The position numbers and the translations under genes are program-made. DNA of 12,841 nucleotides from an uncultured Eubacteriales bacterium (GTDB taxonomy: Bacteria; Bacillota_A; Clostridia; Christensenellales; Aristaeellaceae), in contig CALVKX010000035.1 of NCBI GenBank assembly GCA_944333375.1, positions 1 to 12,841 of the forward strand, given 5' to 3'. Each line of letters begins with the position of its first letter. Position 1 is the stretch's first letter. This document shows, piece by piece, positions 5,744 to 12,336 of this stretch. A model generated the notes under the pieces. That model had not been told where the DNA came from and did no database searches. It saw only the letters and a program-made list of their open reading frames with translations.

Positions 5744-7681
5744 ATGAACAAGTATTATCCGACGCTTTTCAGCCCCTGCAAAATCGGCAATGTGGTCATC
5801 AAGAACCGCATCTGCAAGGCGCCTCAGACCACGGGCCTGAGCCACATGGACGGGACCGTCTCCTCCCGCTTGGTCCGCTGCTACGAGGACCTGGCGCGGG
5901 GCGAGGTGGGCATGATTATCGTGGAATACGCCTATGTGGACCGCAAGTGCAGCAAGTCCGCCTCCAACCAGCTTGGCATCTGTGACGACGAGTACATCGT
6001 GGGTCTGGGCTGGCTGGCGGACACCATCAAGAACCTGGACTGCGTGCCCTGCATCCAGATCGAGCACTGCGGCCGCCAGCGCTTCCTCGGCCCGCCGATG
6101 AAGTCCGCATCGCCCAACCCCTGGCCGCTGATGTACGAGCGCTACGGCAAGGCCGCCATTCCCGAGGAATTGACCATCGAGGAGATCCACCAGCTCGTGG
6201 AGGACTTCGGCAAGGCCGCGTGGCGCGCCAAGACCGCCGGCTTCCAGGTCGTGGAGATCCACGGCGCGCACGGTTATCTCATCACCAATTTCCTCTCGCC
6301 CTTCACCAACCAGCGCCGCGACTGGTACGGCGGCAGCCGGGAGAACCGCTTCCGCTTCCTGGAGCAGGTGTTCAAGCGCTGCAAGGAATACGTGGGAGAG
6401 GATTTCCCCATCATCGTGCGTTTGAGCGGCACCGACTACGAGCCGGGCGGAATGACCATTGAGGACACGATCTACTACGCCAAGCGCCTGGAGGAATTGG
6501 GCTGCGCGGCCATCGACGTCAGCGGCGGCGACCACCATCAGATGATCCATCAGGTCACGCCCATGCAGCTCTCCCGCGGCCACAACGTCTGGGCGGCCGA
6601 GGCGATCAAGAAGGAAGTCGGCATCCCGGTCTTTGCCACCGGCTCCATCACTCAGCCGGATTATGCCGAGGAGATCCTCGCCAGCGGCAAGGCGGACTTC
6701 ATCAGCATGGGCCGTCCCCTGCTGGCGGACCCCTATTGGGCCAAAAAGGCCATGGAGGGCCATGCCGAGGACATCTCGCCCTGCATCCGCTGCAACGAGG
6801 GCTGTCTGGATCGCGGCAACCACCTGGGCAAGTCCATCAACTGCACCATGAACCCCACGCTGGGCTTTGAGGACGCGCTGGCCATCCGGCCCGCCCAAAC
6901 CCCCGGGAAGGTCGCCGTGGTGGGCGGCGGTCCCGCTGGCCTGAAGGCCGCCGATACCGCGGCGCTTCGCGGACATGAGGTCACCCTCTTTGAAAAACGG
7001 TCGCTGGGCGGCTATCTGCATGAGGCGTCCTTCCCCGAATTCAAGGCTGACATCCGCGACGCGCTCAAATACCTCGTCACCCAGGTCAACAAGCACGGCG
7101 TGAAGGTCGTGGAGAAGGAGGCGACGCTGGCGGACCTTGAGGGCTTCGACGCGGTGATCGTTGCCGCCGGCACAAAGCCCGCCGGCCTGCCCGTGCCCGG
7201 CGCGGACCGGCCCGAGGTCAGCATCGCCGTCGATGCCCTCAGGCCCGACGGCATCCGTCCCACCGGCGAGATCGTGGTCATCGGCGGCGGCCTGATCGGC
7301 GTGGAAACCGCCATCCAGTTCAGCCTGACCGAGGGCAACCATGTCACCATCATCGAAATGCTGCCCCAGATCATGAACGGCTGCAGCGACTGCGACCACA
7401 TCGTTTACACCGACAAGATCAGGGAGAAGGGCATCAGGGTTTATACCTCCTCCCGTGTGATCGAGATTGGCGATCAGGGCGTCGTGGTCGAGGCGGGCGG
7501 ACGCCGGCAGACCGTGGCGGCGGACCACGTCTTTGTGGCCACGGGCATGAAGCCCTTGAACGGACTTTACGATCAGCTTCTGGACAAGGGCGTGCGTGTG
7601 TTCAACGTTGGCGACAGCCAGACGCCCGGCAAGATCTACGATGCGATCCACAGCGGTTACAAGGCAGGCCTGAAGGTCTGA
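5744..7681 (+). CDS. NADH:flavin oxidoreductase (Old Yellow Enzyme barrel + 4Fe-4S + FAD/NAD(P) domain), 2,4-dienoyl-CoA/2-enoate reductase-like
   Basis: The 645-residue protein has the architecture of 2,4-dienoyl-CoA reductase, 2-enoate reductase, BaiCD/BaiH and trimethylamine dehydrogenase. Residues 1-345 are an FMN-binding TIM barrel: QIEHCGRQ at 105-112, HGAHGYLITNFLSP at 173-186, YGGSRENRFRF at 195-205 and SMGRPLLADP at 321-330. A 4Fe-4S site follows with Cys347, 350, 354 and 367. Two Rossmann segments complete it: VVGGGPAGLKAAD at 392-404 (FAD) and VVIGGGLIGVETA at 511-523 (NAD(P)H). Such enzymes reduce activated C=C bonds or related substrates in the cytoplasm of anaerobes; the substrate here is unknown. 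ATG 5744 follows GGAAGGAG at an 8-base spacing. The gene is monocistronic and ends at the hairpin at 7686-7714. A Crp/Fnr regulator converges on it, but regulation by that protein is only a guess. Confidence 0.9.
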   Translation: MNKYYPTLFSPCKIGNVVIKNRICKAPQTTGLSHMDGTVSSRLVRCYEDLARGEVGMIIVEYAYVDRKCSKSASNQLGICDDEYIVGLGWLADTIKNLDCVPCIQIEHCGRQRFLGPPMKSASPNPWPLMYERYGKAAIPEELTIEEIHQLVEDFGKAAWRAKTAGFQVVEIHGAHGYLITNFLSPFTNQRRDWYGGSRENRFRFLEQVFKRCKEYVGEDFPIIVRLSGTDYEPGGMTIEDTIYYAKRLEELGCAAIDVSGGDHHQMIHQVTPMQLSRGHNVWAAEAIKKEVGIPVFATGSITQPDYAEEILASGKADFISMGRPLLADPYWAKKAMEGHAEDISPCIRCNEGCLDRGNHLGKSINCTMNPTLGFEDALAIRPAQTPGKVAVVGGGPAGLKAADTAALRGHEVTLFEKRSLGGYLHEASFPEFKADIRDALKYLVTQVNKHGVKVVEKEATLADLEGFDAVIVAAGTKPAGLPVPGADRPEVSIAVDALRPDGIRPTGEIVVIGGGLIGVETAIQFSLTEGNHVTIIEMLPQIMNGCSDCDHIVYTDKIREKGIRVYTSSRVIEIGDQGVVVEAGGRRQTVAADHVFVATGMKPLNGLYDQLLDKGVRVFNVGDSQTPGKIYDAIHSGYKAGLKV

Positions 7682-7685
7682 AACC

Positions 7686-7714
7686 AAACGCCCCGGCTTT
7701 ACGCCGGGGCGTTT
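7686..7714. terminator. Strong, probably bidirectional terminator
   Basis: AAACGCCCCGGC and GCCGGGGCGTTT form a perfect 12-bp stem around a TTTAC loop. The stem's outer T bases (TTTGT on the plus strand, TTTGG on the minus strand) give short U-tracts in both directions. It starts 5 bases after the flavoenzyme stop and ends 2 bases from the stop of the convergent Crp-family gene, so it serves both. Confidence 0.85.
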
Positions 7715-7715
7715 G

Positions 7716-8393
7716 TCATGTCGTTTCGCAGGCCATGCACAGCTCCCTGAGCCGGGCGGGGTCCAGGATGCGAAAGCCGATGCTCTCGGTGGCGATGATT
7801 CCCTCCTGCTTCATCAGCCGGCAGGCGCGGGAGATGCTCGCCCGCGAGCTGTTTATGGCGTAGGCCAGATCCTGCTGGCTCAGCCGTACGCGGTTGTCCT
7901 CCAGGGTCCAGTTGGTCAGGAGAAAGTTGGCCAGACGCAGAAAGACGCTGTTGAGGCTCTGGTTGGCCGCGTCGAAGCAGAGCTGGCGCAGGACCCTGCA
8001 GTAGTAGCGCGTCAGCGTTGCGGCAAAGTCGGGGTCCTTGCGGACCATGTCCTCCACCGCCGTGTTTTGCAGCGGCATCAGCCAGCAGTCCGTCATGCAC
8101 GAGATGTTCATGATGGACGCTTCACCCGGCAGAAAGCAGTCCAGCCCGGCCAGACTGTCCTCGCCGAGAATGGCCACGGTCCGCTCGTTGCCCTCGCAGT
8201 TGCCCGCGTAGACCCTGAGCGTGCCGCGGCAGAGGTAGTACATCCAGTCGCGCGCCTCGCCGCTTTTGGATACGCACATGCCCTTGTGCAACTTCATCGG
8301 GGGAGGACAGCGCATTTCAAACACCCTGCGGTAGGGTAGAAAATCCCCCTTGAAAAAGTAGCTGACACCGGCGTGATCGTTGCTTCCTGCCAT
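7716..8393 (-). CDS. Crp/Fnr-family transcriptional regulator
   Basis: The 225-residue protein has the normal length and layout of the family: an N-terminal effector-binding jelly roll (about 20-115), a dimer helix (about 118-150) and a C-terminal winged helix. The HTH is clear at about 171-192, with VRLSQQDLAYAINSSRASISRA and then LMKQEGII. The cAMP-binding arginine/serine signature is absent and no Fnr-type N-terminal Cys cluster is visible, so the effector is unknown. About ten cysteines are spread through the protein, which could matter for redox or metal sensing (inference). ATG 8393 follows AAAAAGGGTG at about 7 bases; a longer open frame to 8513 overlaps the upstream gene and has no support. 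It is the last gene of the minus-strand operon, separated from the hydrolase-like gene by 46 bases containing a hairpin. Confidence 0.87.
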   Translation of the reverse strand: MAGSNDHAGVSYFFKGDFLPYRRVFEMRCPPPMKLHKGMCVSKSGEARDWMYYLCRGTLRVYAGNCEGNERTVAILGEDSLAGLDCFLPGEASIMNISCMTDCWLMPLQNTAVEDMVRKDPDFAATLTRYYCRVLRQLCFDAANQSLNSVFLRLANFLLTNWTLEDNRVRLSQQDLAYAINSSRASISRACRLMKQEGIIATESIGFRILDPARLRELCMACETT

Positions 8394-8410
8394 ATGACGA
8401 CACCCTTTTT

Positions 8411-8434
8411 CGCCTTCCGCCGCAGCGGAAGGCG
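8411..8434 (-). other. Intercistronic hairpin without U-tract, before the Crp-family gene
   Basis: CGCCTTCCGC and GCGGAAGGCG form a perfect 10-bp stem with a 4-base loop (TGCG on the minus strand). The stem is followed by AAAAAGGGTG, which is the ribosome binding site of the regulator, not by a T-run. It is therefore not a standard intrinsic terminator. Possible roles are protection of the upstream mRNA end, an RNA-processing site or control of regulator translation. Confidence 0.6.
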
Positions 8435-8439
8435 CATGA

Positions 8440-9138
8440 TTAGACGACCGTAAAATCCTGCCGGGCGGCCTGCCGGACAAGGCGGAGCGCCTCCGGGCCA
8501 TAGCGCGCGGCAAAGGCGTCCGCGGCGTCCGCCTCGGCGGCCGAGGCCGCGGCGGGGTCGAGATCCCGCGCGCAGCGCAGGATCGTGCTGTAGAGATGCG
8601 CGGTGTGATAGCAAAAATCCTTCACCTGTGAACCTCCCAGCCGCTTTTCAAGGCGCCGCTGGCGATCAAAAAGCGCCGGGGCGTTTTCGGCGCTCTCCCA
8701 ATGGAAAGCGCAGCCCTGCCGCTCGTTGCGGGTCAGACAGGTGGGAAGGGAGAGCCTGAGCGCCGGGTTAAACCCGCGAAGAATGGCCTGGTCCACGCAC
8801 CGGCAGTAAAAATAGCCGTATTCGGCCAGGCCGCTCTCCTTCCAGGCGCTGTGCCAGGGGCAGGCGAGTATGCGGTAGCTCACGTAGGGACAGCCGGGTT
8901 CCGGCGGGGTTTTCACGCTGCCCGGCCAGGACCATTCGCAATAGGCGAAATAGGAGGCCATATCGTCGATGGGGTCGCCGCTGCGCAGGCAGCGCGCGGC
9001 CATGCGCCGCCCGCGCTCCTGCCCGTAGGCCTCCACGGCCGAGAGCAGGAGGCCGTCGGCCGCCTCGCCAAAATGATCGCAGATGCCCTTGGCCAGCAGC
9101 CCGAACATCACGGCGTGATGCCAGGGGGAAAAGACCAT
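8440..9138 (-). CDS. L-2-amino-thiazoline-4-carboxylic acid hydrolase-like protein
   Basis: The 232-residue protein resembles the ATC_hydrolase family. Its founding member opens L-2-amino-thiazoline-4-carboxylate to N-carbamoyl-cysteine in cysteine metabolism; many anaerobe homologues have no proven substrate. Marks seen are FAYCEWSW at residues 64-71, ACPWHSAW at 92-99 and YGYFYCRCVDQAILRGFNPALRL at 107-129, whose C-x-C-x-D and GFNP elements are typical. GCAFHW follows at 142-147. Helical segments flank this core and there is no signal peptide. ATG 9138 is preferred because GGAGG lies 7 bases upstream; the earlier ATG at 9144 and TTG at 9156 are too close to or before that site. It starts 14 bases after the fbp stop, so it is probably translated from the same mRNA. 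A different hydrolase activity remains possible. Confidence 0.6.
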   Translation of the reverse strand: MVFSPWHHAVMFGLLAKGICDHFGEAADGLLLSAVEAYGQERGRRMAARCLRSGDPIDDMASYFAYCEWSWPGSVKTPPEPGCPYVSYRILACPWHSAWKESGLAEYGYFYCRCVDQAILRGFNPALRLSLPTCLTRNERQGCAFHWESAENAPALFDRQRRLEKRLGGSQVKDFCYHTAHLYSTILRCARDLDPAAASAAEADAADAFAARYGPEALRLVRQAARQDFTVV

Positions 9139-9152
9139 ATACATTCCTCCAG

Positions 9153-11057
9153 TCAACCGTTCTTCGGCGTCAGCAGGCCGCTGCGGTAGGCCTCCAGCAG
9201 TTCCTCCAGGGTCTGGATTCGCTGCTGAATCTGCCGCCCGTCATCCGTGTCGGCCACGAGGCAGCGCTTGCGATTGTGCCACAGGATCTGCGAGTCGGAA
9301 CGGATGTCGTCGTTTGCGTCCAGCACGCGCGTAAGCGAGGAGAAGGGCTGGTGCGCGACGATGCGCAAACCGTGCGAGTTGGAAATCAGGGTGTAGCCGG
9401 CGATGCCTGTCGCCTTCTGATAGGCCTTGCAAAAGCCCCCGTCGATGACGATCAGGCGGCCGTTGGCCTTGACGGGGCTTTCGCCGCTGCTGACGTGGAT
9501 GGGCGTATGCCCGTTGATGATGTGCGCCTCGGGCGAACAAAGGCCGAAGTCAGCGAGGATGCGGCGGCAGACAGCTTCGTCGTTGATGTGGCGGTAGTAG
9601 GGGTTCATCGGCTCATGCCAGGCGTCCGGGCAGTCGACGAAGGCGCGCTCAAAGGTCTTGATGCTCCGCCCGCACAGGGGCGAACGCTCGCCGCACCAGA
9701 GATACCACATGAAATCCACCGCGTCGGGCCGCCGGTCAAAATAGGCGCTGCGGGCCATGCGCTCGTGATGGTCCATCAGGGCGCGTCCCTGGTAGCGCTC
9801 GCCGCCGAAGGTCACCTCGGCAAAGCCGCCCGACTCCGTCATGGGGATGCAGCCGTGGAAGAGAAGATTTCCGTTATAGCAGCGGTACAGGCGGCCGTTG
9901 CTGTACAAAAACCGCACATGCCGCCGCAGGCGCTCGCTCTGCGCGAAGGCGGCAGCCAGGTCATGGACCACCGCTTCCTCGCCGTCCGTCAGGCGGTAGG
10001 GGTCCTCCGGGCAAAGGGTTGGCAGGGGCACGGGCCTGATGGGATAGACCCGCCCATCCAGGGAGATTTTCTCGCGGTCTGCGGCGAGGCGGTGCAGGAG
10101 GCGGCGCGACGCCATGCCGTACTCGGGATGGCGCGCGATGAGCTGGCCCTCCAGTTTGAAGAGAATGACGGTGATGGCCTCCAGCGCGGCCTGCGCCCCG
10201 TCCAGGGATGGATAGACCTGGCTGGCAAAGAGGGCCAGCGAGCGCAGGCTGATGCCATAGCCGGTTTCCAATAGCTCCATGTGGCCATATTGCAGGCTGC
10301 CGCGCACCACGGCCGCCATGCATACGGGATTCCCGGACGCAGCGCCCATCCACAGGATGTCATGGTTGCCCCATTCGATATCCACGGCGTGATGCTCCAC
10401 CAGCAGGTCCATGATGCAGTCCGCGCGCGGGCCGCGGTCGTAGATGTCGCCCACGATGTGCAGGCGGTCCACTGCCAGGCGCTTGATGAGGTCACACAGG
10501 GCGATGATGAACTCGTCGCCGCTGCCGATGTCGATGAGCGTGTCGATGATCTTCTGGTGGTAGAGAAGCTGGTTGTCGTCCTCGTCAGGCAGGGCGTGCA
10601 GCAATTCGTCGAGGATGTAGGCGTAGGCCGCGGGGGTCGCCTTGCGGACCTTGGAGCGCGTATACTTGGAGGAGAGCACGCGGCTTAGGTCGATCAGGTC
10701 GCGGAGAGCCTGATTGTACCAGGCCTGGGTTAGCCTGCTTTCGGCCTGAAGGAGCTTGAGCTTTTCCCCGGGATAGTAGATCAGGGTGAGCAGGTCGGAG
10801 ATTTCCGCGTCGCTTCTGATGCCGGAAAGCAGCAGGAGCGCCTTTTCCCGGATCACGCCGGAGCAGTTGTTGAGGATGTGCAAAAACGCCTCATATTCCC
10901 CGTGGATGTCGCTGATGAAATGCTCGGTGCCCTTGGGCAGGTTGAGGATGGCCTTGAGGTTGATGATTTCTGTGTAGAGCGACTGCACGGTGGGGAACTG
11001 CTCGCTGATGCAGGCCAGGTAACGCTTGTGGTCAGGGGAGATGGGTGATCCGTTCAT
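9153..11057 (-). CDS. fbp: Fructose-1,6-bisphosphatase class III
   Basis: The 634-residue protein has the length (about 640-670) and motifs of the class III fructose bisphosphatases of Firmicutes, which remove the 1-phosphate from fructose-1,6-bisphosphate in gluconeogenesis. The calcineurin-type metal-binding set is complete: SDIHGEY at 49-55, GDIYDRGPRAD at 203-213, GNHDILWMG at 230-238 and INGHTPIH at 514-521. VIDGGFCKAYQKATGIAGYT follows at 537-556. ATG 11057 follows GGAGGA at about a 9-base spacing. The start overlaps the stop of the upstream gene as ATGA, and GGAGG for the next gene begins 2 bases past its own stop. Placement of fbp in a corrinoid-related operon is unusual. Confidence 0.96.
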   Translation of the reverse strand: MNGSPISPDHKRYLACISEQFPTVQSLYTEIINLKAILNLPKGTEHFISDIHGEYEAFLHILNNCSGVIREKALLLLSGIRSDAEISDLLTLIYYPGEKLKLLQAESRLTQAWYNQALRDLIDLSRVLSSKYTRSKVRKATPAAYAYILDELLHALPDEDDNQLLYHQKIIDTLIDIGSGDEFIIALCDLIKRLAVDRLHIVGDIYDRGPRADCIMDLLVEHHAVDIEWGNHDILWMGAASGNPVCMAAVVRGSLQYGHMELLETGYGISLRSLALFASQVYPSLDGAQAALEAITVILFKLEGQLIARHPEYGMASRRLLHRLAADREKISLDGRVYPIRPVPLPTLCPEDPYRLTDGEEAVVHDLAAAFAQSERLRRHVRFLYSNGRLYRCYNGNLLFHGCIPMTESGGFAEVTFGGERYQGRALMDHHERMARSAYFDRRPDAVDFMWYLWCGERSPLCGRSIKTFERAFVDCPDAWHEPMNPYYRHINDEAVCRRILADFGLCSPEAHIINGHTPIHVSSGESPVKANGRLIVIDGGFCKAYQKATGIAGYTLISNSHGLRIVAHQPFSSLTRVLDANDDIRSDSQILWHNRKRCLVADTDDGRQIQQRIQTLEELLEAYRSGLLTPKNG

Positions 11058-11713
11058 GGGCGGCGGTCCTCCGTTTGGTTGTGCGTGGATGAGCCGATGC
11101 TTTGGGTACGCAGGCGGCGGTAGGGACAGTGCTGCATACGGCAGCGCGAGCAGTCATGCGCGGCCTGGCCATGGCAGGGCGTGGGCGTGGTGTCCAGGCA
11201 AAAGAGCATGGACTTGACGGGCCGGAAAACCCCGGCCTCCGTCACGCTGATGCCCGGTGCAGAAGGAGCCAGCGGGGCAAACAGCCGCCTCTGGAGCGCA
11301 AGCGGAAAATCTATGGGCGCTTCCCGCCGGGCGGCGATATATAGTCCCTGCGCCGCCAGGCGCGTCTCCAGGAGCTTTGCCGCCTGGCCGTCCATCTCAA
11401 ACAGGGCCTGGTCGGCCATGAGGTTGAGAAGGGCAGCCTGCGCGCAGGCACCGCGGGCAAAGCAGCGGTCCACCTCGGCTTCCAGCGCGGCGCCGGCCGT
11501 GAGAAACACCGTCGCCTGTCCCTCCGGCGTCAGATGCGCAAGGCAAAGCGGGGCGCAGAGACGCTCGAAACAGGCGCGCGCCTCGTCCCATGCTTCCAGA
11601 AACGCCCGATGGGCCGGCAGGTCCTCCGGGCATTTGAGCCAGCGGAAAAGCTCCGCGCGGTCGGGAGCGAGGGAAAACGCATCCGCGGTCAGGACAATGG
11701 TTGTCTCAGCCAT
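11054..11713 (-). CDS. Cys-rich protein resembling the B12-dependent methionine synthase activation family
   Basis: The 219-residue protein has a mostly helical first two thirds and a C-terminal part (about 155-200) with VTEAGVFRPVKSMLF followed by clustered cysteines C172, C180, C188, C191 and C196 (HDCSRCRMQHCPYRR). Clostridial proteins annotated as vitamin B12-dependent methionine synthase activation (MetH act-like) proteins have a similar P-KS segment and Cys ending. They are thought to re-reduce or handle corrinoid proteins. The immediate upstream partner has a cobalamin-binding fold, which supports the reading. The cysteines could bind a metal or Fe-S cluster (inference). ATG 11713 lies 25 bases inside the upstream gene and the stop overlaps the fbp start (ATGA), so coupling is tight. 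The open frame to 11902 is a shadow of the upstream gene. The family call is moderate. Confidence 0.5.
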   Translation of the reverse strand: MAETTIVLTADAFSLAPDRAELFRWLKCPEDLPAHRAFLEAWDEARACFERLCAPLCLAHLTPEGQATVFLTAGAALEAEVDRCFARGACAQAALLNLMADQALFEMDGQAAKLLETRLAAQGLYIAARREAPIDFPLALQRRLFAPLAPSAPGISVTEAGVFRPVKSMLFCLDTTPTPCHGQAAHDCSRCRMQHCPYRRLRTQSIGSSTHNQTEDRRP

Positions 11714-12336
11714 GTCATCACCTTCAGCGCCACCAGGGCGGTATCGGTTTCCAGGCAGTCCACCCCCGTAGCCGCCAGCGCCTCCGCGTTTATCGCAGCG
11801 CCGCCGGCGGCAAGGCGGAAGCGGGCGCGCAGGCCGCGCTCCCGGGCCAAAAGGTCCACGGCGGCGACTTTGTCCACAAGGGCGGGAACAAAGACCGAGC
11901 ATACGGCGCAGCGCAGGTGATGGCGCTCGATGGCGTCAACAAACACCCCCGGCTCCACCTCCACGCCCAGGTCCAGCACCGGCACCCCGACGGCGCACAG
12001 GAGCATCTTCATAAAGTTTTTGCCCGCCGCGCTCGGATCTCCCGCGAGGGAGCCGATGCACACGGCGGGCGGGTCATGCGGGGAAGGGCCGGCGAGGGGT
12101 ATGGCAGCCTGCGCGGCGGCGGTGAGCTGACAGAATGGCAGAAAACCAAGACGATATTTCTCCAGAAGGAAACACATTCCCTCCTTCGTCAAACTCGCCA
12201 GCCGCCGGGGAGACATGCCGGGCGTCAGCTTGCGCATCCCCTGCGAGTCGCCGCACAGCAGCGTTTGCGCAAAGAAGCGTTCTTCCTCCTTCAGGGAAAG
12301 AAACTGCGCAAGCGAGGCACAAAGGGCTTTATTCAT
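11689..12336 (-). CDS. Cobalamin-binding-fold (corrinoid-like) protein with a degenerate motif
   Basis: The 215-residue protein resembles small corrinoid proteins of methyltransferase systems (MtbC/MtaC type): an N-terminal helical domain (about 1-80) and a C-terminal Rossmann-like B12 domain (about 91-212). The second domain shows GDPSAAGKNFMKMLL at 99-113, then VLDLGVEVEPGVFVDAI, SVFVPAL near 147 and a Gly-rich AAGGAAIN at 176-183. In functional relatives the first motif is D-x-H-x-x-G with the His ligating cobalt; here it is D100-P-S-A-A-G105, so the histidine is Ser102. The N-terminal GM-x-x-VG-x-x-FE pattern is also weak. It may bind corrinoid without a His ligand, bind another cofactor, or have lost the function. 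ATG 12336 overlaps the ABC ATPase stop by 8 bases (ATGAATAA) and has only a weak ribosome binding site, suggesting translational coupling. Confidence 0.6.
   Translation of the reverse strand: MNKALCASLAQFLSLKEEERFFAQTLLCGDSQGMRKLTPGMSPRRLASLTKEGMCFLLEKYRLGFLPFCQLTAAAQAAIPLAGPSPHDPPAVCIGSLAGDPSAAGKNFMKMLLCAVGVPVLDLGVEVEPGVFVDAIERHHLRCAVCSVFVPALVDKVAAVDLLARERGLRARFRLAAGGAAINAEALAATGVDCLETDTALVALKVMTWLRQPLS

Noticed and set aside
5648..7687. A 679-codon open frame on the minus strand opposite the flavoenzyme, and similar long antisense frames (3028-4215 minus, 9276-10274 plus).
   Set aside because: They mirror real genes in GC-rich DNA. Their translations are low-complexity, rich in Ala, Gly, His, Asp and Arg with no family match, and none has a supported start.
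8411..8434. Reading the hairpin as an intrinsic terminator of the hydrolase-like gene.
   Set aside because: On the minus strand the stem is followed by A residues, not T, so the U-tract is missing.
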